A DNA stretch of 64,000 bases from Kordia sp. TARA_039_SRF. Lineage in GTDB: Bacteria > Bacteroidota > Bacteroidia > Flavobacteriales > Flavobacteriaceae. Below the pieces are notes generated by a model. The model searched no databases and had not been told where the DNA came from. It saw only the letters and a program-made list of their open reading frames with translations. The stretch is from the NCBI GenBank assembly GCA_006383075.2, contig SMNH02000010.1:1-64000 (forward strand), in the 5' to 3' direction. Shown piece after piece: positions 8,252-16,756 of this stretch. The stretch's first letter is position 1, and each line of letters opens with the position of its first letter. The translations under genes were made by a program, and so were the position numbers.

Positions 8252-11196
8252 GCTTGTTGTGTTGGAATGTTGAGAATTACAGTAGTTCCAGAAGCTTCTC
8301 CAGCTTCAAAATTGTCTATAATTTGTAGTATTATTGGTTGTGAATTGGTTTTGTTGAGTAAATCAATTCGTTTTTGATTTGCCATGGTAGAAAACGACTT
8401 CGGTTTAAAAGGTCTGTTTTTGTTGATGTTTTTTGAAGCCGCACGACCAATTCCGTTATCTGTGATGGTACAAGTAATGGTATTTGTTTGGGTATTTAAA
8501 ACAAAAGAAATGTCTAGTTTTCGATGGTCTTCTTTGTGAAGCAATCCGTGTACAATAGCATTTTCAATATAAGGCTGAATTAGAAATGTCGGAATGGGTA
8601 ATTGGCTGTTTTTTAGCGATTCGTTCACGATTAAATCATAATTAAACGTTGCTTCAAAGCGTTCTTTTTCGAGTTCTAAATAGAGTTGTAAAGCTGCAAT
8701 TTCTTCTGAAATAGAAATGGTATCACGTTGGCTATGTTCAAGATACATGCGAATCAGTTCAGAAAATTTTACCAAAAAGCGTCGTGCCAGTGATTTTTCA
8801 TTCTGAATAATGTAATCTTGAATAGAATTTAGCGCATTAAAGATAAAATGCGGATTCATCTGTGATCGCAAACTTTCAAGCTTCAGTCGAATATTTTCTA
8901 AATCTTTGGTTTGTTGTTTTAGCAAGTTTTCTTGACGCTCATTTTTTCGTTTGTTAATGCTAAAGAAAACGTACCATGCAATGGAAACGAGTACCATTGC
9001 GACCAAAAGATAAAACCACCATGTTTTGTAAAACACTTCCGAAATTTCAAATCGTACAGCAATAGTTTCTGATACATTTTTTCCTTCATAGGCACGCAAT
9101 TCAAAGACAAATTTGCCCGCAGGCAAACTATTATACAACACTTCATTTACGCCTAAGGTTCCTTTTTGCCAATCGGTATCAACATTGGAAAGTTTATACA
9201 TGTAGTTGATATTGCCTTTTGACAAAAAACCGTTGGTATTAAACTTAAATTTGAGTTTGTTTTGATGGTGAGAAAGTTGATAGACTTCTGAAGTTGGTGC
9301 GTATACGCTATCAGCAATTTCAACGGCGGTAAAATACGGTTGAATGTTTCGCGTAGTTTTAAACACTTTTCGCGTATCAAAAAAGCATAGTTTCTTTAAT
9401 GTACTTACATACACTTGATGATTTTGTATTGCCAAACCTGTGAATTCATACGACGAAATACCATCATTTTTAGTTAAATTTCGAATGGTATTATTCAAAA
9501 AATCAATTTGTTGCAATCCTTTATTTCCAGCAATCCAAACTTGATTTTCTGTGGTGGCAATATAGCTGTTAAAGTTAGAAAGCAAGCCATTTTTAGTCGT
9601 ATACGTGGCAACAACTTGTTGATTTTCCAATACAAAAATTCCTTTTTTAAAAGACAAACACCAAATGCGTCCGTCGTTGCTTTGTACCATTTTTTTAATG
9701 AACAGGCTTTCGTCTTTATATTTAATCTCTGTGACTTTATCAGAAGCGTCTACTACAAATAATCCTTTGGTTGTGCTATAATAGCTTTGTTGCTGCACAT
9801 CATCATACAAGCAAGCGTAGGAGCGTTTATTGTCTTCGTAAATACTGTTTTTGGGCAGTAGTTTATTTGTGTGATTGGTCAAAATGGAGAAGCTCGTATT
9901 TAAAGAAACCAATATTTTTTCTTCATCAATAAAATCGTGATCTTTTATATTGATGCCTGATTTTTTATGCTCTAAAAACTGAAAATTCTTGTCGAGAAAA
10001 GCATATCCGTAGACTTCAATTTCTACATTGTATTGCTGCGTGTACGGATTGTAAAATGCATACCGAATGTCTTGCGGATACGGCAACTTGATTGTTTGTA
10101 ATTCCTTTTCAGAAGGATGAAACTTTAGCAGATTATACTTTATAGTGGAAAACACCAAATGTCCGTTATTACCGAGAAACATTCGCTTAAAAGCGTCGTT
10201 TTCCGATGGAAGCGTTACAGCTTTAATTTCTGTATTTGGAATGACAAAAGCGCCATTATTGGTAGTGGTTATCCAAAAATTGTCAAAACTATCTTTGATG
10301 ATTTGTGAAGTAAATTCATTTTTTAGAAAATGATTTTTAATAATCAAATCTTCGCCAACTACGGTGCAAATAAATATGCCTTTTTCAGTGGACAGCCAAA
10401 GCTCGTCATTGATGGTTTTTATACTGATAATTCGATAATCAGGAAGTTGATGCTTTAGTGAAATTATTGTGTTTTCTTTGGTAAGCTTGAAAAACTTTTT
10501 TTTTCGAACGCCCGACACAAAAAAGATAGTTTCATCGTGTATACGTGTGCCCAATCCTTGTCGAAACGAATCAAAATCTTTTTCTAGATTTCCTATACGT
10601 GTACTCTGGAATGTTTGCAGATTCATTTTGTAGAAAACCTCTTTTTTCCCTTTTATAGAAACGCCAAAATATAAATTATGCTGATACAAAAATGGCTTAA
10701 CGTGAATACGAGTTTTTTCCTTGTAAACAACCTCTTTAGTGTTTTTATCAATGATGAGAATGTATTTTTCGGAGCTTACAATAATATACGTTGGTGTTGA
10801 AGTGAGCGATGCCAAACTTCCTTCCAAAAAGTCATTATAATTGCCAAAAAGTGTGACTTTTCCATCTTTTATCACAAACAGTTGGTTGGATAAATTGGTA
10901 AACCAAACACGATTATTTTGATCTTTAGTCAAATTAAAAACAGACAACCCTTTTTGTTCAGGATGACTTAAAAGTTGATAAGAAAAACCATCATAACGAT
11001 ACAAGCCAGTATCGGCAGCTAACCAGATAATACCATTGTCGTCTTCTACAACATCGTAAAAGGCTTTATCGGGCAAAGCGTCTTTTTCTTCTAAATGGAC
11101 AAAAACAGGTTCTTGTCCAAACACAAACTGTGTTAGTAGTCCAAAGAAGAGTATCCAAATATTGCGAACAAAAAACGCCATAATCCAAAAGTACAT
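8248..11196 (-). CDS. Regulator-propeller sensor histidine kinase (LytS-type kinase domain)
   Basis: About 982 residues. An N-terminal signal sequence (WILFFGLLTQFVFGQ) precedes a periplasmic two-component regulator propeller (repeats such as DDNGIIWLAADTGLYRYDG), a Y_Y_Y domain near residues 640-715 and one transmembrane helix near 730-750. A cytoplasmic coiled coil leads to a LytS/YehU-type His_kinase domain (RSQMNPHFIFNALNS, His about 783) and an HATPase (IENAIVHGLL, TDNGIG). This is a complete periplasm-to-cytoplasm sensor that would phosphorylate the LytTR regulator encoded immediately downstream. Start ambiguous between 11196 and the ATG at 11181 (MAFFVRN); both keep the signal sequence. 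Related flavobacterial proteins often sense surface or nutrient polymers. Confidence 0.93.
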   Translation of the reverse strand: MYFWIMAFFVRNIWILFFGLLTQFVFGQEPVFVHLEEKDALPDKAFYDVVEDDNGIIWLAADTGLYRYDGFSYQLLSHPEQKGLSVFNLTKDQNNRVWFTNLSNQLFVIKDGKVTLFGNYNDFLEGSLASLTSTPTYIIVSSEKYILIIDKNTKEVVYKEKTRIHVKPFLYQHNLYFGVSIKGKKEVFYKMNLQTFQSTRIGNLEKDFDSFRQGLGTRIHDETIFFVSGVRKKKFFKLTKENTIISLKHQLPDYRIISIKTINDELWLSTEKGIFICTVVGEDLIIKNHFLKNEFTSQIIKDSFDNFWITTTNNGAFVIPNTEIKAVTLPSENDAFKRMFLGNNGHLVFSTIKYNLLKFHPSEKELQTIKLPYPQDIRYAFYNPYTQQYNVEIEVYGYAFLDKNFQFLEHKKSGINIKDHDFIDEEKILVSLNTSFSILTNHTNKLLPKNSIYEDNKRSYACLYDDVQQQSYYSTTKGLFVVDASDKVTEIKYKDESLFIKKMVQSNDGRIWCLSFKKGIFVLENQQVVATYTTKNGLLSNFNSYIATTENQVWIAGNKGLQQIDFLNNTIRNLTKNDGISSYEFTGLAIQNHQVYVSTLKKLCFFDTRKVFKTTRNIQPYFTAVEIADSVYAPTSEVYQLSHHQNKLKFKFNTNGFLSKGNINYMYKLSNVDTDWQKGTLGVNEVLYNSLPAGKFVFELRAYEGKNVSETIAVRFEISEVFYKTWWFYLLVAMVLVSIAWYVFFSINKRKNERQENLLKQQTKDLENIRLKLESLRSQMNPHFIFNALNSIQDYIIQNEKSLARRFLVKFSELIRMYLEHSQRDTISISEEIAALQLYLELEKERFEATFNYDLIVNESLKNSQLPIPTFLIQPYIENAIVHGLLHKEDHRKLDISFVLNTQTNTITCTITDNGIGRAASKNINKNRPFKPKSFSTMANQKRIDLLNKTNSQPIILQIIDNFEAGEASGTTVILNIPTQQA

Positions 11197-11309
11197 TTTT
11201 GTTGAATTATGGCATTATATTTTTTATGTAAAGTCAAAAACAACCAATGAAGTGTATGGTTGTGTGAATTAAAGATAATCTTGTGCTAAATTTTGAAACG
11301 TATTCAACA

Positions 11310-12677
11310 TTAAACTATGGTATCATGATTATAGCCAAAATACGGAACTTTCTTCTCTATAAATTTAATTCCGAAGGTTTCCAATTCGTCCAAAATAGGT
11401 CTGTATACTTCTTTGGTAATTGGCAATTGTACACCTGGCGTAGTAATTTCTCCATTAAGAATTTTTATAGTTGCAATAGCAACAGGCAAGCCAACGGTTT
11501 TTGACATGGCAGTATATGTTTGATCTTCACCCAAAATGACCATTTTAGAATCAATTTGATACTTTTCGCCCTCTTTTTCATAGCCAAATTTATGATACAT
11601 GACAATCATATCTTTGTCTTCTGGTGCTAACGTCCAGCTATCCATCAATATTTTTTGAAGAATTTGTGCAGGCGTCGCATCTTTTAAACCAACTTTTTTA
11701 TTCGGATTGAACAAGTCCAATTCGAGTAATTTTTCCCAAAGTGTATCGTCTTGATCTATTTTTAAATTGTGGCGCATTTTCAATTCCACAGAATCGGTTG
11801 GACTGTACGGTAAAAAGGAATTCACAAAATCGCGATAGCTCATCTCGGCAGAGTTTTCCATGATATAACTATCGTCGGTCATTCCTAAAATGACAAACAT
11901 TTGCCAAGCTCTTGAAAAGCCAACTCTTCTAATAGTTCCTCTATATAAAGTCAGCACATCGTCCAAACCGTACACACTTCTATATTTTAAAGAATCGCGA
12001 TTTGCGTAGGCTTCAAATCGTCCATAGCCTTCTACGTTTAAAAATTCAGTTCTGCGAAATAAACGGTTGTACGGAATATACTTATACGTACCTTCTTGAA
12101 TAAACTTTGCCGCGCCACCTTGTCCAGCAAGCACTACATTTCTAGGATTCCACGTAAATTTATAATTCCATAAATTCGTATCACTCTCAGGAGCAACCAA
12201 TCCGCCCGTAAACGATTCAAACAAAATCATTTTTCCCCCATTATCGCGAATACGGTCAATCACTTCCATCGCACTCATGTGGTCAATACCTGGATCGACG
12301 CCTATTTCGTTCATAAATACCAATCCTTTTTCTTTTACGGCGTCGTCTAAAGCGCGCATTTCGTCACTGATATACGATGCTGTTACCATATTTTTGCCAA
12401 ACGAGACACAATCTCTCGCTACTTCGATATGAAAACGTGCGGGTAACATTGAAACTACAATAGCAGCTTCTTTAATGGCTGCTTGGCGACTTTCTTGATT
12501 AAAAACATCGAGCTCAATAGCCGAAGCATTCTCATGAGTGCCTACTAGTTTTTGGGCACTTTCAAGGTTGATATCTCCAACAGTAATATGTAAATTTTCG
12601 GAATGACTTTTTTCTAAAAAATATTTAATAAGGTATGAAGCAGATTTTCCTGCACCAATAATTAAAATGTTTCGCAT
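11310..12677 (-). CDS. Saccharopine dehydrogenase-like oxidoreductase
   Basis: A 455-residue NAD(P)-dependent enzyme of the saccharopine dehydrogenase/reductase family (LYS9-like). The N-terminal Rossmann fold starts MRNILIIGAGKSASYL. The catalytic C-terminal part has conserved stretches NEIGVDPGIDHMSA, SFTGGLVAPESDTNLWNYKFTW and VGLPVAIATIKIL. In flavobacteria such genes are annotated as saccharopine reductases acting on lysine degradation or alpha-aminoadipate metabolism. A much longer reading frame exists, but the ATG at 12677 is chosen because the Rossmann motif starts directly after it and a promoter -7 element lies upstream at 12710-12717. It is divergent from the DUF423 gene. Confidence 0.9.
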   Translation of the reverse strand: MRNILIIGAGKSASYLIKYFLEKSHSENLHITVGDINLESAQKLVGTHENASAIELDVFNQESRQAAIKEAAIVVSMLPARFHIEVARDCVSFGKNMVTASYISDEMRALDDAVKEKGLVFMNEIGVDPGIDHMSAMEVIDRIRDNGGKMILFESFTGGLVAPESDTNLWNYKFTWNPRNVVLAGQGGAAKFIQEGTYKYIPYNRLFRRTEFLNVEGYGRFEAYANRDSLKYRSVYGLDDVLTLYRGTIRRVGFSRAWQMFVILGMTDDSYIMENSAEMSYRDFVNSFLPYSPTDSVELKMRHNLKIDQDDTLWEKLLELDLFNPNKKVGLKDATPAQILQKILMDSWTLAPEDKDMIVMYHKFGYEKEGEKYQIDSKMVILGEDQTYTAMSKTVGLPVAIATIKILNGEITTPGVQLPITKEVYRPILDELETFGIKFIEKKVPYFGYNHDTIV

Positions 12678-12709
12678 AGTAAGTTTTGTTGCGTAAATTT
12701 GTAAAACAG

Positions 12710-12717
12710 CAAATATA
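12710..12717 (-). promoter_or_regulatory. Promoter -7 element for the saccharopine dehydrogenase gene
   Basis: CAAATATA on the plus strand reads TATATTTG on the minus strand, a full match to the Bacteroidota -7 consensus TAnnTTTG, about 33 bases before the chosen ATG. Confidence 0.65.
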
Positions 12718-12722
12718 ACACG

Positions 12723-12743
12723 AATGTAATGAAATGTTACATT
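12723..12743. promoter_or_regulatory. Candidate operator palindrome in a divergent promoter region
   Basis: Arms AATGTAA (12723-12729) and TTACATT (12737-12743) separated by seven bases. It sits between the -7 element of the minus-strand gene and the DUF423 gene start at 12766, where a repressor could affect both. No factor can be named. Confidence 0.4.
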
Positions 12744-12765
12744 TATAAAAATAACTTCGTGGTTT

Positions 12766-13164
12766 ATGAGAAAAAAAATACTGATTACAGGAGCAATTTT
12801 AGGTTTGTTAGCCGTTATTTTAGGGGCTTTTGGGGCGCATGCACTCAAAAAAATTCTAACAGCTGACCAACTTACGTCATTTGAAACAGGTGTTCGTTAT
12901 CAAATGTATCATGCACTTTTATTACTTTTTGTGGGAATGTCCAATCTAATTTCGCCAAAAATGCTTCGACTCACGTATGTATTTGTATTATGGGGAATTA
13001 TATTATTTTCAGGCTCTATTTATCTATTGGCAACAAAAGATGCTACAGGTATCGATATTACTAGTATAGGATTCATTACGCCAATTGGCGGCACCTTATT
13101 AATTGCTGGATGGATAGCATTGGGTTTAAATTTTTTCAAGCTTAAAACAGAGAAAATCAGTTAA
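12766..13164 (+). CDS. DUF423 small membrane protein
   Basis: A 132-residue protein with four hydrophobic segments and the DUF423 signature: an N-terminal helix ending LGAFGAHALKK, then FETGVRYQMYHAL, SGSIYLLA and TPIGGTLLIAGW. Members are inner-membrane proteins of unknown function (YwdK/YgdD family). The gene is divergent from the saccharopine dehydrogenase gene, with 88 bases between them that hold a palindrome and a promoter element. The pckA gene follows on the same strand but appears to have its own promoter. Confidence 0.92.
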   Translation: MRKKILITGAILGLLAVILGAFGAHALKKILTADQLTSFETGVRYQMYHALLLLFVGMSNLISPKMLRLTYVFVLWGIILFSGSIYLLATKDATGIDITSIGFITPIGGTLLIAGWIALGLNFFKLKTEKIS

Positions 13165-13191
13165 AAAAGGAAGACTCTCTAAAAATATTTA

Positions 13192-13199
13192 TACTTTTG
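13192..13199 (+). promoter_or_regulatory. Promoter -7 element for pckA
   Basis: TACTTTTG matches TAnnTTTG, 34 bases ahead of the pckA ATG. No clear -33 TTG is visible. Its presence argues against starting pckA at the TTG at 13197, which would lie inside the promoter. Confidence 0.55.
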
Positions 13200-13232
13200 C
13201 CCTTTACAAAAACACAACAAGAGTTAAAAGTT

Positions 13233-14831
13233 ATGACGAATAACACCTTCTCAACGAAAACGATTTCGTTAAATCAATACGGAATCAAAAACGCAAAAGT
13301 ACACTACCAACTTTCCTCAGAACAACTCCATGACGAAACAATACACAAAGGACAAGGTGTTGAAACATCTTTTGGAGCCATTGCTGTAAATACAGGTGAG
13401 TTCACAGGAAGATCTCCCATGGATCGATTTATTGTGAAAGATAGTATTACAGAAGATAGGGTTTGGTGGGGAGACATCAATATTCCTTTTGAGCCTAATG
13501 CTTTTGATAAATTATACGACAAAGTTGTAGCGTATTTATCTGAAAAAGAAGTATACGTTCGTGATGCCTACGCGTGTGCTGATGATAATTACCGACTAAA
13601 CATACGTGTCGTAAACGAATATCCTTGGAGTAATATGTTTGCGCATAACATGTTTTTACGTCCAACAGAAGAAGAATTAAACAATTTTGAAGAAGAATGG
13701 CTTGTGGTAAACGCGCCAGGATTTATGGCAGATGCAGCCGTTGACGGAACGCGTCAGCATAACTTTGCCATTTTAAATTTTGAAAAGAAAATTGCACTTA
13801 TCGGCGGAACAGGATATACAGGAGAAATAAAAAAAGGAATTTTTTCTGCGTTGAACTTTATCTTGCCAGTATTTAAAAACACCTTACCAATGCACTGTAG
13901 TGCGAATGTTGGAAAAGAAGGTGATACGGCTATTTTCTTCGGATTGTCTGGAACAGGGAAAACAACCTTATCGGCAGATCCAGAGCGTAAATTAATTGGA
14001 GATGATGAACACGGTTGGACCAACGAAAATACCGTATTCAACTTTGAAGGTGGTTGCTATGCAAAAGCCATCGATTTGAGTGAAGAAAACGAACCAGAAA
14101 TTTATCACGCCATCAAAAAAGGAGCAATTCTTGAAAATGTTGTGTTAGATGAAAACAAAAACGTAGACTTCTCCGATACATCCATCACCCAAAATACGCG
14201 AGTAAGTTATCCAATCTATCACATTGATAATATTCAAGTACCTTCTATCGGAAGGAATCCTAAAAATATATTTTTCTTAACAGCAGATGCGTTTGGCGTG
14301 TTGCCTCCAATTTCAAAATTGACTCCAGGACAAGCTGCCTATCATTTCATTTCAGGATATACAGCAAAAGTAGCCGGAACCGAAGCAGGAATTGACGAAC
14401 CAGTACCCAGTTTCTCTGCGTGCTTTGGCGCACCATTCATGCCATTACATCCTACGAAATATGCAGAAATGCTGAGTAAGAAAATGCAAGAAGCTGGCGT
14501 AAATGTGTGGTTAATCAACACAGGGTGGACTGGCGGACCTTATGGAACAGGAAGTCGTATGAAATTAAAATACACACGCGCAATGATTAGTGCAGCGCTT
14601 GAAGGTAAATTAGATGATGCGGCGTACCAAATACATCCAATCTTCGGATTGGCAATGCCAAAAGATTGTCCAAATGTGCCAAACGAAGTATTGAATCCAA
14701 TCGATACTTGGGAAAGTGCAGTAGCGTACAATGCAAAAGCGGCAGAATTGTCAAAAGCCTTCAAACAGAATTTTGAGCAATTTTCAGAATATGCAAATGA
14801 AGAAATAATGGCTGGCGGACCAATAGGTTAG
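13233..14831 (+). CDS. pckA: Phosphoenolpyruvate carboxykinase (ATP)
   Basis: A 532-residue ATP-dependent PEP carboxykinase that converts oxaloacetate and ATP to phosphoenolpyruvate and CO2, the entry step of gluconeogenesis in the cytoplasm. Diagnostic segments are FTGRSPMDRF near the N-terminus, the P-loop GLSGTGKTTLS at about residues 236-246 with the metal-binding GDDEHGW after it, and the C-terminal NTGWTGGPYGTGSRM. Length agrees with the family. The ATG at 13233 is chosen; a TTG twelve codons upstream overlaps the promoter element. A terminator shared with asnS follows. Confidence 0.98.
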   Translation: MTNNTFSTKTISLNQYGIKNAKVHYQLSSEQLHDETIHKGQGVETSFGAIAVNTGEFTGRSPMDRFIVKDSITEDRVWWGDINIPFEPNAFDKLYDKVVAYLSEKEVYVRDAYACADDNYRLNIRVVNEYPWSNMFAHNMFLRPTEEELNNFEEEWLVVNAPGFMADAAVDGTRQHNFAILNFEKKIALIGGTGYTGEIKKGIFSALNFILPVFKNTLPMHCSANVGKEGDTAIFFGLSGTGKTTLSADPERKLIGDDEHGWTNENTVFNFEGGCYAKAIDLSEENEPEIYHAIKKGAILENVVLDENKNVDFSDTSITQNTRVSYPIYHIDNIQVPSIGRNPKNIFFLTADAFGVLPPISKLTPGQAAYHFISGYTAKVAGTEAGIDEPVPSFSACFGAPFMPLHPTKYAEMLSKKMQEAGVNVWLINTGWTGGPYGTGSRMKLKYTRAMISAALEGKLDDAAYQIHPIFGLAMPKDCPNVPNEVLNPIDTWESAVAYNAKAAELSKAFKQNFEQFSEYANEEIMAGGPIG

Positions 14832-14860
14832 CAGCTACGAAATAACAACCAACCCAAAAC

Positions 14861-14897
14861 AAAAAAGCGCATATCTGTAATGGATATACGCTTTTTT
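14861..14897. terminator. Bidirectional terminator between pckA and asnS
   Basis: Stem AAAAAAGCG-ATATC with GATAT-CGCTTTTTT around a 7-base loop, with one internal mismatch. A-run on the left and T-run on the right allow use in both directions between the convergent genes. Confidence 0.85.
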
Positions 14898-14924
14898 ATT
14901 ATTTGTAAATACTTTTTTTACAAT

Positions 14925-16367
14925 TTAAAACTCTGCATTTTGTGGAGTTCTTGGATATGGAATTACGTCTCTAATATTGCTCATTCCTGTCACAAACATC
15001 ACCAAACGCTCAAAACCAAGTCCAAAACCAGAATGTACTGCTGTTCCGTATTTGCGCAGTTCTAAATACCACCACAATTCCTCTTCTGGAATATCTAAGG
15101 CAGCCATTTTTTCTTTTAATACGTCTAAACGCTCTTCACGTTGCGAACCGCCGACAATTTCTCCAATACCTGGGAACAAAATATCCATAGCGCGCACCGT
15201 TTTTTCATCTTCGTTCAAACGCATATAAAACGCTTTGATATTTGCTGGGTAATCAAATAAAATCACCGGACATTTGAAGTGCTTTTCTACCAAGAAACGC
15301 TCGTGTTCACTTTGTAAATCTGCGCCCCATTCGTTGATGATATATTTGAATTTCTTCTTTTTATTCGGTTTGGAATTGCGTAAAATATCAATTGCTTCTG
15401 TGTAACTTACACGTTTAAAGTTATTATCAATCACAAAACGTAACTTCTCTGTCAAGGTCATTTCACTGCGTTCCGCTTGTGGTTTTGTTTTATCTTCTTG
15501 AATCAAACGATTTTCTAAAAACGCCAAATCATCTGCATTGTGTTCTAAAACATAACTTAACACCGATTTCATGAAATCTTCTGCTAAGTCCATGTTTCCT
15601 GCCAAATCCATAAAAGCAACTTCGGGCTCAATCATCCAAAACTCTGCTAAGTGACGTGATGTATTTGAGTTTTCTGCTCTAAACGTTGGTCCAAACGTAT
15701 ACACTTTTCCTAAAGACATTGCGTAGGTTTCCGCTTCTAATTGTCCAGAAACCGTTAAATTCGTTTCCTTTCCAAAGAAATCCTGCGAATAATCTACATT
15801 TCCATCTTCGTCCAACGGTGGATTTTTAGGATCGAGTGTGGTCACGCGAAACATTTCTCCAGCGCCTTCTGCATCACTTCCTGTAATAATTGGTGAATGC
15901 ATGTGATAGAAACCATTCTCATTAAAATATTTATGAATGGCAAACGATAACGACGAACGCAAGCGCATTACAGCACTAAACGTATTTGTACGTGTGCGTA
16001 AGTGTGCTTGTTTGCGCAAAAACTCTAAAGTATGTCGCTTAGGTTGCATCACAGTTTCCGAAACTTCTTCAGGGTCTGCATCCCCTAAAATTTCGATATC
16101 GGTCACTTGTACTTCTACTTTTTGTCCTTTTCCTTGACTTTCTACCAATTCGCCTTTTACAGCAACGGCAGCGCCTGTACCAATGCGTTTTAACGTTTCT
16201 TCGTTTGTATTTTCAAAATCAACCACACATTGAATATTATTGATGGTTGATCCATCATTTAAAGCAATAAAACGATTTGCTCTAAACGTTCGTACCCAAC
16301 CTTTTACAGTAACTTCCTGTAGTAATGTTTCTGAGCTTAGTAACTCAGCGACTGTGTATGATTTCAT
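14925..16367 (-). CDS. asnS: Asparaginyl-tRNA synthetase
   Basis: A 480-residue class IIb synthetase that charges tRNA-Asn. An N-terminal OB-fold anticodon-binding domain (residues about 10-110, VTVKGWVRTFRANRFIAL) is followed by the class II core: motif 2 region FGPTFRAENSNTSRHLAEFWMIEPE and motif 3 GFGLGFERLVMFVTG. The ending DVIPYPRTPQNAEF is typical of bacterial AsnRS rather than AspRS. Length is normal. It is a single-gene unit with its own -7 element upstream and the shared terminator downstream. Confidence 0.98.
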   Translation of the reverse strand: MKSYTVAELLSSETLLQEVTVKGWVRTFRANRFIALNDGSTINNIQCVVDFENTNEETLKRIGTGAAVAVKGELVESQGKGQKVEVQVTDIEILGDADPEEVSETVMQPKRHTLEFLRKQAHLRTRTNTFSAVMRLRSSLSFAIHKYFNENGFYHMHSPIITGSDAEGAGEMFRVTTLDPKNPPLDEDGNVDYSQDFFGKETNLTVSGQLEAETYAMSLGKVYTFGPTFRAENSNTSRHLAEFWMIEPEVAFMDLAGNMDLAEDFMKSVLSYVLEHNADDLAFLENRLIQEDKTKPQAERSEMTLTEKLRFVIDNNFKRVSYTEAIDILRNSKPNKKKKFKYIINEWGADLQSEHERFLVEKHFKCPVILFDYPANIKAFYMRLNEDEKTVRAMDILFPGIGEIVGGSQREERLDVLKEKMAALDIPEEELWWYLELRKYGTAVHSGFGLGFERLVMFVTGMSNIRDVIPYPRTPQNAEF

Positions 16368-16387
16368 CTTTCTAATATTTTAGGCGA

Positions 16388-16395
16388 CAAATATA
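16388..16395 (-). promoter_or_regulatory. Promoter -7 element for asnS
   Basis: The minus strand reads TATATTTG, a full TAnnTTTG match, 20 bases ahead of the asnS start codon. I do not see a matching -33 element at the right distance. Confidence 0.55.
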
Positions 16396-16546
16396 GTTTA
16401 TTGGCGAAAACTTATGAAATAAGATTGGTGCAAAGTACGCGTAGATTTTGTGAGAAGAGTATGTTTTTTTGTCGCGAGAATTCGCCGAAGCGTAGAAATA
16501 CCTGAAAATAAAAGGATATTACCTACCAAAAAGGGGATTTTTCCCC

Positions 16547-16578
16547 TTGTCTGAAAGCCACATGTTGACATATATTTG
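16547..16578 (+). promoter_or_regulatory. Bacteroidota-type promoter with no protein gene downstream
   Basis: TTG at 16547-16549 and TATATTTG at 16571-16578, 21 bases between, fits the -33/-7 arrangement of the primary sigma factor. Transcription would start near 16584 and run into the terminator at 16660-16700. Confidence 0.6.
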
Positions 16579-16583
16579 TCATG

Positions 16584-16700
16584 GCTATTAATCAATTGTA
16601 ATCTTAATTTGTCTTCAATGATTAAGAAAAATTAAGGTAGGTTTGGGGGAACCGAATAGAGTCTGAATGCTGTACCAACAGCTTCAGGCTTTATTTTTTA
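16584..16700 (+). ncRNA. Predicted small RNA of about 115 nt
   Basis: The 389-base gap between asnS and the MMPL gene, both on the minus strand, holds a plus-strand promoter (16547-16578) and a strong plus-strand terminator (16660-16700). No plausible protein lies between them. The internal sequence includes a purine-rich stretch with GGTAGGTTTGGGGG just before the terminator stem. The arrangement is that of an independent sRNA. I cannot match it to tmRNA, SRP RNA or RNase P, and I cannot test it against 6S RNA or the Flavo-1 motif by eye. Ends are estimated from the promoter and the terminator. Confidence 0.55.
16660..16700 (+). terminator. Strong plus-strand terminator of the predicted sRNA
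   Basis: Stem of 13 pairs with one bulge and a G-T pair: AGTCTGAA-GCTGT (16660-16673) with ACAGCTTCAGGCT (16678-16690), 4-base loop ACCA, followed by a T-rich tail. The minus strand has no T-run after the stem, so it does not serve the MMPL gene. Confidence 0.8.
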
Positions 16701-16756
16701 TAGCTGTTTTTGCAAAGATACTATCTTTTTTCTTACAAAAGGAATATTTGTAACTA

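Noticed and set aside
12678-12848. N-terminal extension of the saccharopine dehydrogenase
   Set aside because: The extension runs through the promoter element and the divergent DUF423 gene, while the Rossmann motif begins right after the inner ATG.
16398-16595. 65-codon frame on the minus strand between asnS and the MMPL gene
   Set aside because: No resemblance to a protein, overlaps the asnS promoter and the sRNA promoter region, and has no start signals.
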